From Aphrophora alni (Eukaryota > Arthropoda > Insecta > Hemiptera > Aphrophoridae): a stretch of 64,000 nt of DNA. How positions within the stretch are numbered: the first letter of the stretch is position 1; each line of letters opens with the position of its first letter. A model generated the notes under the pieces. It was given only the letters and a program-made list of their open reading frames with translations, had not been told where the DNA came from and did no database searches. Below, piece by piece: positions 46,561-59,342 of the stretch. The translations under genes were made by a program, and so were the position numbers. The stretch is from positions 17,653,349 through 17,717,348 of the forward strand of contig OY740771.1 in the NCBI GenBank assembly GCA_963513935.1. Direction: 5' to 3'.

Positions 46561-47291
46561 ACTTGTTACTACTATATACTCATAAAGATATATACATAGA
46601 CATATATACAAAGCAATAATATATGTATAGTAATGCAAATATAAACGTCGTATGTATGATATGGGAAAGTAAAATATTTTACTGAATGAATATTTAAAAT
46701 ATTTTGTAAAAGATTGCACTAATTAATTCATGAAAGGAGGTGATGGAAGTTTCTCATCTCCTAATGTAAAACCTGGCTTTACTTTGATCTAACTAAGGCT
46801 GTATTATAACGGAAATGAAAAGGCGCTCTCTTTACAAAGTTTGTTTACATAACACACGCCTATTTAAGCTAGTGATTGAGGTTTATTCTAACTACCCCGC
46901 ATAGATTGAACTTTCATTTTGTATTACAGGTTGTTTGTTAAACAATAAATTAATTATATTTTTTAACACTATTAAGTAAATGTCCTGTTTTTCAGTTATA
47001 TAATTTTTGTTGAATTTTCTAAAATGGTCATTTTCATAACGTGTTTTATTAATGTCTCATAACATGACATCTTCATGTTTCCAGTTGGAAGTTTGCAAAC
47101 ATTTTACTCAAAATTAATTCAAAATAACATTGACACAGAAACTGTGATCCTTTAATAACTATTATCAGTAGAATTTTTTACAGATTTTGTTGAGTTTTTT
47201 TTTTTTTTTTTAATTATCCTCGCATAGAATCACAATCAGTAAAGCTCTTTAAAGTTGTATATTGACTTTGTTTTGTTAAATAACGAGTTAA

Positions 47292-47567
47292 TTAATTATA
47301 AACACTTATGATTGGACAAACTGTCAAAGAGAACTTGACATTATAATTAGTCTGGTCAAACGTAGGGTGTTGATAAGAATTTAAAATAAAATTGTTGTAA
47401 CATATACCACTCTCAAATAATCCTGGAATATTACTTTTAAAAAATATTTTCAAGTATCTCTTGCTTCCTTTAAAACGATATTTGTTTAAGAATCCAAGTA
47501 GGTATCGTATTCTGTTTTGAAGCCTATTTGATAAGGATGGATTGTTTATATTATTAATATGGTTCAA
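47292..47567 (-). pseudogene. Possible non-LTR reverse transcriptase fragment
   Basis: A 91-residue minus frame contains RLQNRIRYLLGF near residues 16-27, resembling the LQN-CIR-I-G motif downstream of the RT domain in Jockey-type elements. The rest (FKGSKRYLKIFFKSNIPG) is not convincing. It could be chance. Confidence 0.3.
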
Positions 47568-48038
47568 TAGGTTTAATTTTCCATTATTTATATGTATATA
47601 AATGACTAATACACGACGTTTTCAGAATAAAAAACAATTGTCGTTGCCAAGTGTAAAACTAAAACATAAACGAAAAAAACACCAACGTAGCCCAGTAGCA
47701 TCGGTTCATGTTGGAAACTAAAACTAAACCTATAACCTAAGAAAAGAACTCAAGACTAAAACTAGGCCTGAGGTTGATGCTAAGACTAAATACAAAAGTA
47801 ATCAAATAAAACCGCAACACTCAGGTCTACACGTCTACACGAAGGGTGGCAAGCAACTGATTGTTGAAGAGGAATGGAGCCATAGACAATTTTCGTAACT
47901 GTTTATCAGAGTAAACAACCATTTTTCGCCTCTCTAGAGTTCAATACTCGATCGAGTCATGATTGTTATTTGTGGATGAAGTGGGAAATTATCAACCTAT
48001 TTAGTATCATAACTGAAGCATTATCAAGCATTTATAAT

Positions 48039-48239
<201 letters not shown>

Positions 48240-48299
48240 TAAATCATAAATATACGTAGTATAGAGAAAGTTATATGATTGGTCAACAAATTATTGTTG

Positions 48300-49680
48300 T
48301 CGTCTGTTTGTGCAAAGGGTCAGGGGAAGATTTGAAGGTGCTGAAAAAGATGCATAAATGTTGTTGTTTTCTTGGGAAATAAAAGCATTGTTTTCATGAA
48401 TTCATTAATGACCAAAACCCGTGTAAAATATAGCAAGTAAACAAATTTACGTTTCTGTAAAAAATTTCAAAACACAACTATGAAACTTGACTACAGTTAT
48501 TTAAAAGCTCGATTTGAATCTAACACGAATTACTCTGAAGGAACATTCATGCAGAAGGTAGAAAAAGGTTGATCTATTGAAAATGTATAAATATTTTTTG
48601 CAATGACAGTGCCAAAGTTCATTATCACTTTTTTACTGACAACTACTGAACTGATATTTTGTGGTTAAAAAGAGTTTTGGTTTTGGGAATGAGTGAGTGA
48701 GACAGTATATGCACAGACTATTGTTTTCGATTAATAAAACCCCCCCAATATGTCTTCCAGGAAGATCTGCGTCGCAACCGAAGAGAGTATATATTATTAA
48801 AATGTGCATCTTTGGATATCATTGGGTCTTGAATTAAGAGACCTTGAGTTACAAGAACTTCCTGGGTAAGTACCATGATGACAACCATGAATATGTTTTG
48901 TTATATATTTTAAGTATCACAAATTGCATTCGCAAAATGTAAATTCTATTTTCTCCGCATAAATTTCACAATTTCCGCTGTTATAGAAAACAATACAGTA
49001 CTTTTCACATTCATTTTAATACTTCATAATTTATAATTATAATTTACTTTTATAACTTAATCTAAACTATAAACAAGTTTAATACACATTTATAATGAAA
49101 TACATTTTTGTCTATTTTAAATTATAATTTCCCATTCCACTGATGACACATTGTGCAAAACGCAATTTCAACTGCAAAATGGAAAATACAAAATATTTCC
49201 ATTTCCTTTAAATGAATAAAGTAGATTGGTATCGTAATAGTAATGGAACATTCGTTGTAAGACAGGAATAAACCGATTTATATTTCTCTTAGTCTAACGT
49301 ACCTTCAACAAATTTATCTTATTAAATTGAAATATTTAAACCTGGAAAAGTGGTTTGTGGTTCCATTACTTCATCAAATTTAACAAAATACTTAATTTTA
49401 CAAACGAACTGATATAAATAAAATAATGTAAATTAAAATTAAAATTATGTTCTGTCAGAAACATAAATTGTATTAAATTTTATTAAAATCTGACAATAAT
49501 GTTTTTATATTGTGGATTATTCCAGTTCTAGCTGTAAGTTGCTGTTAAATAAAAATCGATGTCAAATTACATCTCGGAGTTCCAATATACTTAAATTATA
49601 CTACTTACAATTAAATCTGATTATATTTTAACGAGTTATAATTGTCGTTATTTTTGACTTACCGCCAGCAATCCTTGGAT
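48300..49680. other. No gene recognised
   Basis: AT-rich intergenic DNA with no supported feature. Confidence 0.5.
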
Positions 49681-49720
49681 AATTCTATTTTAGTTTATAT
49701 TGTCATATATTTATTCACTA

Positions 49721-49752
49721 CACGTGTTTCGGACATTATCGTTCATCGTCGG
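49721..49752 (-). ncRNA. Hammerhead-like motif 3 (weak)
   Basis: Minus strand CCGACGATGAACGATAATG then TCCGAAACACGTG. The first box departs from CUGANGA and the internal stem is weak, but the layout matches motifs 1, 2 and 4 and it is followed by a similar TTATTTA-rich segment. Confidence 0.2.
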
Positions 49753-49799
49753 GTGATAACACTTAGTTAAAATATTCAACACAAAAATACAAGTAACAC

Positions 49800-51450
49800 A
49801 TAACATTCACGCAAGAGAAACACAATATTTTACTGTCACCGCGCCTGCACTACATAGTATACTATTATTATTCCCAAGCCTTATTTTTCACATCGTATAC
49901 TTTATTACGAAAATTAAATCACCCAGACAAAACTGTCACAAAAGAAACGAAACAATTGGCACAAACTTTGTCACTCACCCATATCAAAACCAAATGATAA
50001 TATAATGAAACCAGTTAAAAATATTTATTACTAAAATTGTCAGCTTGGTAGTTTTTGTTTTTGACAAAATATTTAAATATATCTTTTAATATTTAAAGAT
50101 ATTCTTTCAAAGTTGGTGTCCATTGGTAAATATTCCCATTTTGATTGAAAACTGGTGAAATTGCATTTTTGATAACGATATATTTTTATATTATTCTGGA
50201 GATGAACAAGTGAGAAAACGTGAGCAATATTTTTGCACAATTTAGTATAATTGAGTTTGTATCTTATAAAACTAATGCATGATAATTATTACATGAAGAA
50301 AAGGTGTATTGATCTATATAGAAGACGCTATTATTTAAAAAATAGAAAAACTGAGAATGTTGTTAAACTTTACAATAAACTTGGCAGTATATTATTATTC
50401 AGATATTGTGACCTCAATTGTTAAAATCTATACTGATTGAGAGAATGTCGGTAAGAAACTTTTTTGAGCAGGAAACATATCTCTGACGGCGACTGTTGGC
50501 CGAATGGCACAACTTCTGTAAGAGACATGTTAAACAATCAGGAACAGTCTTTAGACTGCTGAAGGCTGGTATGACGAGTTAGGTGATAGAATGTCTCTAC
50601 TTCGGTCCTTCATGGGCACTAATTCTTCATCTGCTTTCCTACCGTACTTTCTCACTGACCTGCTTTAATACAAAAAGCGATGAATATTTTAGCTGAAGTG
50701 TGACTGGTCATCAGGAGATTCAATCGTTTCTAACAAACATGACATTTAAAATTAGCTGACATTTATTTTTAGTAGAAAATCTAATGATTATTAAAACCTT
50801 GGTTATGTAATAAGGCTAAAATTCGATTATAACATTAATTATTAGAAACATGATAACTATTTAAAAAAAATTTTAATGTTACTCCGTTATTTTGTTTATT
50901 TTCTACATATAAAACAAATCAGTTGATAACTAAGTAAATATTTGAAACAAACCAACAAAGAGCAACTAAGATCTAGATATCAGAATTACTTCTATATAAT
51001 ATTTTGTTTGTTTTTTATTTAAAGGTGAAAAGTTGTCGGTCACCATCGCTTTATATTAAAAGAAGAAAAGAACATAAAATAAATACCTATAGACGTAGCG
51101 TCATGGGTATTTAAATACTACATAGCGTCAAGGTCGGAAGAGATATAATTAATGGCAGTTAAAAAATGGCAATTATAGGGACTGCCGATACAAGTGAAAA
51201 CTTAGAAATTTTAGTTTTAAAATTTGAAATTTCATAATGTTTAAATTAAAATTATTATCAACATCAATCTGGTTTTCACATCTATTGACACTGCGAGCAA
51301 CAATTATATGCACGTTTAAATGTTACCGTCGCGGGACGGTAGACAGAAATGAAAACTTTAAATGTCAATTTTAAAAATTAATAATAAATTAATAAAGTTA
51401 TAAACTTTCAATTAATGTAACAAAAATATATTAAATATATATACTGGTTC
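49800..51450. other. No gene recognised
   Basis: AT-rich intergenic DNA with no supported feature. Confidence 0.5.
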
Positions 51451-51454
51451 ATTT

Positions 51455-52375
51455 TTTATTATTACTTTCTCTATGTATCGGAGTCTGAGAAAGTTTGTGC
51501 AATCTTTTTGCATTTATTATTAGTTTGACTATATATGGGAGTCTGAAAAAGTTAGTGAAATATTTTTCGTCATTTTATTTTTAATATGTATGGGTATGTG
51601 AGGAAGTTTGTGCAATATTTTTGAATTGATTATTAGATTGACTATGTATGGGAATCTGAGAAAGTTAGTGCAATATTTTTCGTAGATTTTTATTTTTTAT
51701 ATGTATGGATAGTTTTGTGAAAAAGTTTGTTCAATATTTTTGGATTGATTATTAGTTTGACTATGTATGGGAGTCTGAGAAAGTTAGTGCAATATTTTTC
51801 GTAGATTTTTTATTTTAATATGTATGGGCATGTGAGAAAGTGTGTGTAATATTTCTGCACTGATTACTAGTTTCATTATGAATGCGAGTCTGAGCTAGTT
51901 AGTGTAATATTTTTGGTAGTTTTTTAGTTTTAATATATATGGGTATGTGAGAAAGTTTGTGCAATATTACTGCATTGATTACTAGTTTGACTATGTATGG
52001 GAGTCTGAAAAAGTTAGTGCAATATTTTTGGTAAAATTTTAGTTTTAATATATATGGGTATGTGAGAAAGTTTGTGCAACAATTCTGCATTGATTACTAG
52101 TTTGACTATGAATGGGAGTCTGAGAAAGTTAATGCAATATTTTTCGTAGATTTTTAGTTTTAATATAATAATAAATGGGTAAGTATGTGAGAAAGTTAGT
52201 GCGATATTATTTGTAGATTTTTTAAATTTTATATGGATACGTATGTGAGAAAGTTAGTGCAATATTTTTGTAGATTTTTATTTTTAATATATATGGGTAA
52301 GTATGTGAGAATGTTTGTGCAATATTTCTGCATTGATTACTAGTATGACTATGTATGGAGTCTTAAACGTTATAA
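51455..52375. repeat. About 115-bp satellite made of two related half-units, about 8 copies
   Basis: One half reads GGGAGTCTGAGAAAGTTAGTG then CAATATTTTTCGTAGATTTTT; the other GTATGTGAGAAAGTTTGTGC then AATATTTCTGCATTGATTACT. The shared core G-GAGAAAGTT-GTGCAATATTT shows a roughly 57-bp ancestral unit. The period drifts from 113 to 119 bp, and the last units are rearranged. Confidence 0.85.
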
Positions 52376-52819
52376 AACAAAGAATAAAAATAGTAGATTA
52401 TTTAAATACGCAGCATAACCGTTGTTGTACGTATACTGTTATTATTATTTCCGTGACGATTTTTCCTTTCACCACATCGATTTAACAGCACCAAAAAAAT
52501 TGCCTACCAGGCGTAAAGAAGTGTTCACTTCAATAAAAAAGAAACTGATCAGACCGAAATATCTACACCAAGTTTTAACCCTCGTGTTCAGTAAATAGTG
52601 TTAACGTGTTGGTATAAAAACAATTAATACCATTAGTTAAACTATTCCAGTTTTCAAGATATGTTTACTTTACGAAATATTCTGATTATCAACCAAACCC
52701 ACTATTTACAATAGCTAGATTGTAAAGTGCCAAACCCAAAATTCTAATTAGGATAATATTTAAGATTTTATCTCTTTATATCTGAAAAATAATTTTATAC
52801 AGAATAACTTTTTTACCTA

Positions 52820-52945
52820 ACAAATGCAAGTGTAATGCAATTTGTCAAACCTTTGTGACCTCATTGAATTCTTAATAAAGTCTAACAGAAGGGAATCCCA
52901 AAGGCGACAAAACTCTGTCGGGAAATATATTTTGTCTACAGAGTT
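52820..52945 (+). repeat. Dispersed repeat family D, copy 1
   Basis: AATTTGTCAAACCTTTGTGA, CTCATTGAATTCT, AAGGGAATCCCAAAGGCGAC and CTCTGTCGGGAAATATATTT match 63185-63310 in order and spacing. Confidence 0.7.
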
Positions 52946-53400
52946 GTTGACAAAGTGGCATTTTTTTCATTTAAATTAGTTTTCAAAACATCTGATTTCT
53001 CAACAGTTTCACTTTGCACACTACTTTTCTCACTCCGAATGGCAACTGAACAAAACAAAATTTAGGTTAAGTTTATTTGAATTGATTTATAATATACAGG
53101 AAATTTCCCGTACGTAGGTTAGATTAATTCTTACATGTAAAATAACATAAATAAACAACAAAACAACGTTTTAAAGTTGAAAAAGGAAGTAATTATTCAT
53201 GAAGATGATTGACAGTGTATGTACACGGAGAGTATTTTTCGTTTGCCGAGTTTTGAATTTGGCAATCCCGTTTCCTCAAGAATACACCTAAGTTGTTTGT
53301 AATATTCATTAATAACCTCAGTTTTGAATTGAGAACTTCTACTCAGTGGTGATGTGTTGTTTAGGACTACTGCTATATTTTGTGTAGTTAGTTTTAAAAT

Positions 53401-53532
53401 ATGGACAGTTCAGAGGATGAAAACCTGTCAAATACCCCGCCTAAATTAGCGGAAAAAGCTAACAACGTTGTACTAAATCTCCTTCCTGTCAAATCAAGGA
53501 AAAAGTACGAACTGTTTTTATTGCCAAAATAA
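53401..53532 (+). pseudogene. N-terminal stub resembling an insect tyrosine-recombinase-like (Crypton-type) protein
   Basis: ATG at 53401 to TAA at 53530-53532, 43 residues, beginning MDSSEDENLSNTPPK and containing LLPVKSRKKYE. An acidic start followed by LLP-KSR--YE is, from memory, how the N-terminal SAM-like domain of recombinase-type proteins common in insect genomes begins. The match stops abruptly after KYE and the rest of the domain and the catalytic part are absent, so this is a truncated copy or a lone exon without a visible donor. Confidence 0.4.
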
Positions 53533-53599
53533 CAACTGTAGACAAATTAATTATAATGTGCAATTCGTGAGCAAAGTGTCTTTTTAAACTCGATAAAAT

Positions 53600-54002
53600 T
53601 GACGCACTCGGCTTGTACACATTTTATTTTTTGAAAACTATTTTTAGCAAGTATTTCAGACTTTTGTAATGCTTTTTTATAAATTTCTAAGAGGTTTATG
53701 GTTCATATTTTTAACAAATACTTCAGAATTTTGTCTTGTTTTCTGTAACGTTCTAAGAGTAACGCAATTTCTTCTAGAGATTACAACATTTTGTAATCAT
53801 GTTTTACACAGACTTTATCTGCTTCTTTTCCTAAAAGGTTTTCATCCATCACTTTTCGTAGGTTTCGCTCTTTTGTCATTTTACGAACAAGTTCATACCA
53901 TATTAGTTGTACTTTTTCTGATCCATCTAACAATGATTCCGGCTCTCTTCCTACCGTTTCTCTCCAAAACAATTCATTTGCAGCTCTTCTTAAATCTTTC
54001 AT
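53600..54002 (-). pseudogene. Unidentified decayed coding segment
   Basis: The minus frame 54002-53781 (73 residues) is rich in charged residues (LRRAANELFWRETVGREPES, then LIWYELVRKMTKERNLRK) and, after one stop, continues in the same frame with SLEEIALLLERYRKQDKILK before another stop. Composition is more protein-like than the hydrophobic plus frame through the same DNA (53669-54076). I do not recognise it; an old gene or retroelement fragment is likely. Confidence 0.3.
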
Positions 54003-54619
54003 TTCCGCTGCTGTTATCTTACTTTAAATCTTTTTGTCATACGGTAGCTTTTTACCCCGTAAGTAAAGATAGCTAAGTAAATAATTTTATACATTTAAAC
54101 ATTGGTCGTTTTATTTATTTCAATCTTACTTATTATTATATTATTTATCTGGTAAAACACATTTCTATCTTTCTTGGTTTTGTATTTCCAGGTTTTTCCC
54201 TTCTTTTTTTTTCATCTTTGTAGAAAATATTTCTTAAATAATTAAACTAATTCCCTATATTTTCACCCCTTACCCAATATTCCCATTTAATGGCTATTTC
54301 TCCCTTTTCACATAGGCCTATATAACTTTACTTCATGTTTTTTTTCCAAAATTGCATTCAAATTTTCTAAAAAATATCAGAATTTTATCTTCCGTACCCA
54401 TCGCTAAAACTATCTCATCACCTGAACTTATATTTGTATCAGATTTCAGTAACCAAGTAATGTTTTTGATCATTTTTTTTATATATCTTATTATTATATT
54501 TTCCCTTATTATTTTCAATAAAATGTACAAATTGGTGGACAGAGGCTGTCATACTGTTTTTAGCTTTTGTCTTTATTTACTTTTCTCTTTATACTTGTTT
54601 TGTGCTTGGTACTAAATTT

Positions 54620-55640
54620 ATTAGCTTCTATGACATTTTACTGTCCCCGCTTTTCACAATTTGATCTCGGGTCACTAACAAAGATAGCTGTTATCATTAA
54701 GGCCAAGCAAAATCCTCGGTTTTATTAGGCTGTATTCTCAATTACAGTTATCTCTATAAATATATCTTTAGTACTATATTTAGCTGTATTTTACTTTCCG
54801 TATATTTTATTCAGACACGTAAGGGTTCTCCCATACCACATTTTTGTAAATTTTAATAATTGTTATGATTTTTTCGGAATGTAAATACAAGAATAGGTTT
54901 ATTGGTGTGCAATTAGACTAAGCAAGGAAAAATTAGTCAAAACTCATTGATATGACATTGAGCTAATTTCTACGGAATCGAACTTCTTAATATTCTATGA
55001 ATTTGTTTGAAAATTTAATCGTCAAGTTTTTTTCGATAATAAAAAAAAAAACTTTTTTAAATTATGTAAAACAAGAATTTACGCATTTTTCTGTGCAATT
55101 TCCGCATCGAAATATCCATTTCGGAATCTTTTTATATTTACAAATCTATCAGTGCAATGTTTGCAAAAAGAAGGAAGGTTTTTAATTGAATTCAATGTTA
55201 GGGTCTTTTAAATTAATGAATGCGCAGGAAAATAATGAAATGTTCAAGGGGGTTTCTAAGATGCTTAATAAGACTAACTACAATTAAGAATGGAAAGGAT
55301 CTGAGAGACTTAGAAATATTCTTCATTTAGATTTATTTATCATGAAATTCAAGTATAAATAATTGGTGAAATAATGCGTTTTAATTTAATTTAAAATTTA
55401 TTATTTATAGAATAAAATATGTCGCTTGTGCTTGTACGTGTGTGTGTGTGTCTTGACACAGTTTCTTCTATATACAGGATCTAAATTTGGCACAAATATT
55501 CTCTGTAGCACAAAGTTTTGGAACATACCCGTTGCGATTGACATCCAACATTGGCGATTGATTTTATTATTTATATTTTTTTCAAATGAACAAATGCTGA
55601 TGAATATGTCGTTGTGATGTTATTATTCGACGGCAGTATC
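54620..55640. other. No gene recognised
   Basis: AT-rich intergenic DNA; short (GT)n at 55435-55451. Confidence 0.45.
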
Positions 55641-55752
55641 GTGTGAACAGGCATTATGAAATACAGAGTGTCCCAAAGGGAAGTACGAAACTAAATAAAA
55701 TTTTAAAAAATCATTTTTGGAGACGTTTAGTATCCAAGCCACAGATTTAATA

Positions 55753-56085
55753 TAATATATTATTATACTTACTCCGTCTTGTGGCTTACTTATAACAATA
55801 TACGTTACTCTTTTCGAAACGTATGTTTCATTTAAAATCTCGCTCGTAAGAGCTCGTTGAAACATTAAGAAACACAAATATCACAAAATGTTCACATAAT
55901 AACGACCGTGACGAGTGCGCACCACCGGATATAAGGAACTACTCTCGTCTTTCTTACATGAACATTTTGTGTTTTTAATGTTTTAACGACCTCTTACGAA
56001 CGATATCTGAAGATGAAACATAAGTTTCGAAACGTGTTACATATATAGTTAAAAGTAACCCAAAAGACGGAGTAAGTACAATTAT
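55753..56085. mobile_element. Fold-back element with about 130-bp inverted arms and hammerhead-like motif 4
   Basis: 55753-55890 and 55958-56085 are imperfect inverted repeats with matching landmarks (TACTTACTCCGTC against GACGGAGTAAGTA; TTTCGAAACGTATGTTTCAT against ATGAAACATAAGTTTCGAAA; TCGTAAGAGCTCGTTGAAACAT against ATGTTTTAACGACCTCTTACGA). The spacer is about 65 bp. An ATACAGAGTGTCCCA sequence lies just outside at 55660-55674. Confidence 0.7.
56007..56040 (+). ncRNA. Hammerhead-ribozyme-like motif 4 (best instance)
   Basis: CTGAAGA (56007-56013), a GAAAC/GTTTC hairpin (56015-56019 with 56024-56028), then GAAAC (56029-56033) and GTGTTAC. The core order and a fully paired stem II fit a hammerhead; stem III would be short (GTG/CAT) and stem I is not established. 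The opposite arm (55830s) has lost the CTGA box. Confidence 0.4.
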
Positions 56086-56689
56086 ATATTATACTGAATA
56101 AAAGTTTGTGAATATCATTAAAATACAATAATTAAACTTGTTTGACTGTTTTGTCAGAAGGTAAATCAACAGCTGAATGAGTTGTTCACTTGTTAACAGC
56201 TGATTTTAATAAATTAATCTTTAATTTTTGGCGAATGCATAAGAGAACAAGTCATAACCTCTCCATTCACAATGTGACAATAACTTTAACACTTTAATCT
56301 CTCATATTTCTATGTTTTATTTTATCATTTTATTTTATTTATTTAATATTTGTGTGTTTGTTATTGAAGTGAATATTGTTGAATTGATAAGTGGACTACA
56401 ACAGAATAAGTGATGGAAACATGTTTAACAAAGGTTTCCAGACACCAATGTTTTACATATTAATTTTCTTGCAAAATGTATCAACAAATTCTAGATTAGT
56501 CAAAGCGTGCCTACAGAAAATGTTAAACAAAACTGCTTCGGAAAAAAAATATGGTTCATTCATAAAAGGTACTGTAGTTTAATCACGGGTTTTCACGCCA
56601 TCATATGAACTGAATTTTACGAAATTTGTATCGTGATAACTATAACACTTTAGATATATCGTAATATTCTATAAATATCGAATAGTTTA

Positions 56690-57563
56690 ATAATGTCTCT
56701 TTACAAATTGCCTTATCCTAACAACAGATCACATTCAGTGTTGGATAAAACTGACAGGTACAGAAAATTTGTTCTAAATACAATATCTTCACTAATTTTA
56801 TCTTTTACAAACATCTCATCTGTATTCAAACTATCTATTTCCGCTTATTTGAAAGTTTTCATTTATCAACATTCAAGAGTTATTGCAAATGTTAATTGAA
56901 AATCGTAAAATGAAAATTCTTTTTGATAAGTTTACAACAATTATTATTTTCATGTGTTTACATTTTAAACCAACAAATGAAGATACACACTTTTCAGCAA
57001 TTATAGTTTGCTTAGTTCGTTGTGTTGTGTTAAAACCTATTACTTTTCCCAGCTTAGATATTTGGAAATTTATTTTCTGTAATATAAACCAGAAAGCTAA
57101 GATCTTTGGGGGAAGTCTTGCAGATTATTCATTCCTAACAATTTTATTTTATCTTGATTTATTTTGCAAGTTTGGAGATCATGTCAAACATATCACTCTT
57201 TCATAATTTCAATCATAGATCAAGAATGTTGAGTACGCTTTCTCATAGTAACGAAACAGCATGGAAAACTAATCCTTGTAATATTTGCTCGATTTAGTAT
57301 TATAATTTATAATTGTGGCATCTTGGAAAGTATTTGATATATTACAAAAAGTCAAATAGCTACTGCTCTGAACTGTTTATATTGTCTTATTTGGGGGTTT
57401 TAAATTTATTCACATCAGACATTTTTTTCAAAATTTCTTATAGAAATGCCAATATTTATGATGGTTTTAGATTTTTACACGTAATTTTAGGACTTTTATT
57501 TTCTTCAATATTTTTTGCTACAGCCAACTGTTTAGGAGCTACGAAAACTCAAATTAATGAAAA
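56690..57563 (+). pseudogene. Possible decayed chemoreceptor-like (gustatory receptor type) gene
   Basis: Successive plus-strand frames, rich in hydrophobic segments, lie in three different phases: 56693-56899 (starts MSLYKLPYPNNRSHSVLDKT), about 56880-57206 (contains FTTIIIFMCLHF and SFLTILFYLDLFCKFGDH) and 57313-57563 (contains FRFLHVILGLLFSSIFFATANC followed by TQINE). The last block, a membrane helix then Cys and a polar stretch, resembles the late helices of insect Gr proteins, and it ends at a donor-like AAAA|GTAAGA. No TYhhhhhQF signature was found downstream. Phase changes could be introns or decay. The assignment is weak. Confidence 0.25.
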
Positions 57564-57569
57564 GTAAGA

Positions 57570-59340
57570 TTTTAGACGGATTTAGGCGGTCAATTTTTTG
57601 TTCTTAAAAGAGTTGAAACGAGATTAAAATTTGGAACGTAGAAAGAGTTCTATATTGTAATAAAAAAACTACTAGAAATTTGAAAATTAATAAAATAAAT
57701 TTTGTTACTCACCTGGCAGGTCTAATAAGTGTCGATATTTGGTGGTAATTTGTTGTTTTTAAAAAAAACTTACAATTTTTCACTTAACGGTTTAAAAATG
57801 GCTGCTTTCCAAATAAATATTAGTTTTAGGTTTCTTTAATGCTAACTAAGATGATTTACTTAGTTTTTTTTGTAAGTTATAGGTTAGCAGAGATATCGGT
57901 AAAAAATAACTTGAAAATTGTATTGTTAATTTTCTAAAACATAATAAAGCCAATGTTTAACAGGCTATTTAAATTTAATAGTTGTTAAAGAAATTGTTCC
58001 TCAATAATATTATTAATTTCTAGAGTAAAGACAACAATTTATGTTTCAAAGTTATTTATAATTTAATTTTAATCTATACAATGCAACCAATCTTACTTTA
58101 AAACCTGCATTAAATTATTTCGTCTATTCTAAAAGAAGCCTTATATGTGATTTTAAAATTTCAAGTACTTTTTATTACAATATACTCCATCTACGTTCCC
58201 AATTTAATCTCGGTTTTAAGTACATAAAATTGTACGCAGAAAAGTAAAAAATCTTGTTTTTCACAACTTTGAGTATTTGTAACTTATTAACATATCGATG
58301 TAAAATAAAAAGTTTTAAGCTTATTTCAATAATTTAAAACAATCTCAAAAAATAGGTATTTCAATTAGACATTTTTAATTTGGTCACCATATCGGAAAAA
58401 TGGCTGGTGATACAATAATCTTAAAGCCCCCAAGTAAGACAATATGAAAAGTTCAACAGAGTGTATTTTGTTTTTATATTATTTCAAATTCTGTTAAAGT
58501 AAAACAGCCGGCACACTTACATCTATCACCCTTTTATATTTGCCCTATTTGATGGCTGGTAATAAGACTTCATGTTCATTTCAACAATAAAACTATTCTG
58601 TAATTCACAATTGGTTGATTTTGTTCTCAATGCGAATGCTTTTAGTTGTGACACAGTTTCAATGGTTGTGAAGACAATGCACACTATCGATAAATCTCAT
58701 CCCTATTGAAAATAGTATAGGGTCAACCAATAGCGAAATAATTTCATAAATTTAGGACAGAATATCTGTCACCATTACCTTTTTAATCGCAAAATCTACT
58801 ATGCAGATATTTAAATTAATGACTACCGTTTCTTATTTTGTGTTAAAACGATATTGTTGTGTTTTATTTCATATACTATTAATGTTATTTATGTTTGCAT
58901 GAACATTTCGTTACAATAAAATAGTTGTTTTTTATTGCTTGTATTCTATTTCTACGGGTACCTGCATATTGCACATAACGAACACACGAGACTAGTTGAC
59001 GATATTATGTCGCTCACTCACCGTCTGTTTGAAACGTTCTCTCTAAATAAATGAGTTCTATAATTAAAAATGATCACTATTTATCCACTCACTTGTTAAT
59101 TAGTTGACAGTATGTTGCACAATACCAGGATAATATTGATTTATTCAGCTTTCTGCAATCGTACCACTTTCTTGTAGAGATATAAAGGTAACTATACAGA
59201 TAATTCTTACAAAAATATCCTATGATTAGTAGAATATAACAATTGTAAATTATAATTTTATTTATATGGAGGCAAAACACTGCTTTAAACTGATTTAGTT
59301 TCAAATAGTTTCAGCCTTAATGACTTACTGATATTAACTT
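57570..59340. other. No gene recognised
   Basis: AT-rich intergenic DNA with no supported feature. Confidence 0.5.
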
Positions 59341-59342
59341 AA

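Noticed and set aside
53669..54076. 135-residue hydrophobic plus-strand frame as a membrane protein
   Set aside because: It is antisense to a more protein-like, charged frame on the minus strand; its hydrophobicity follows from T-rich DNA.
57313..57567. Confident gustatory receptor gene
   Set aside because: Hydrophobic pattern and donor are suggestive, but the signature C-terminal motif and a continuous frame were not found; kept only as a weak call.
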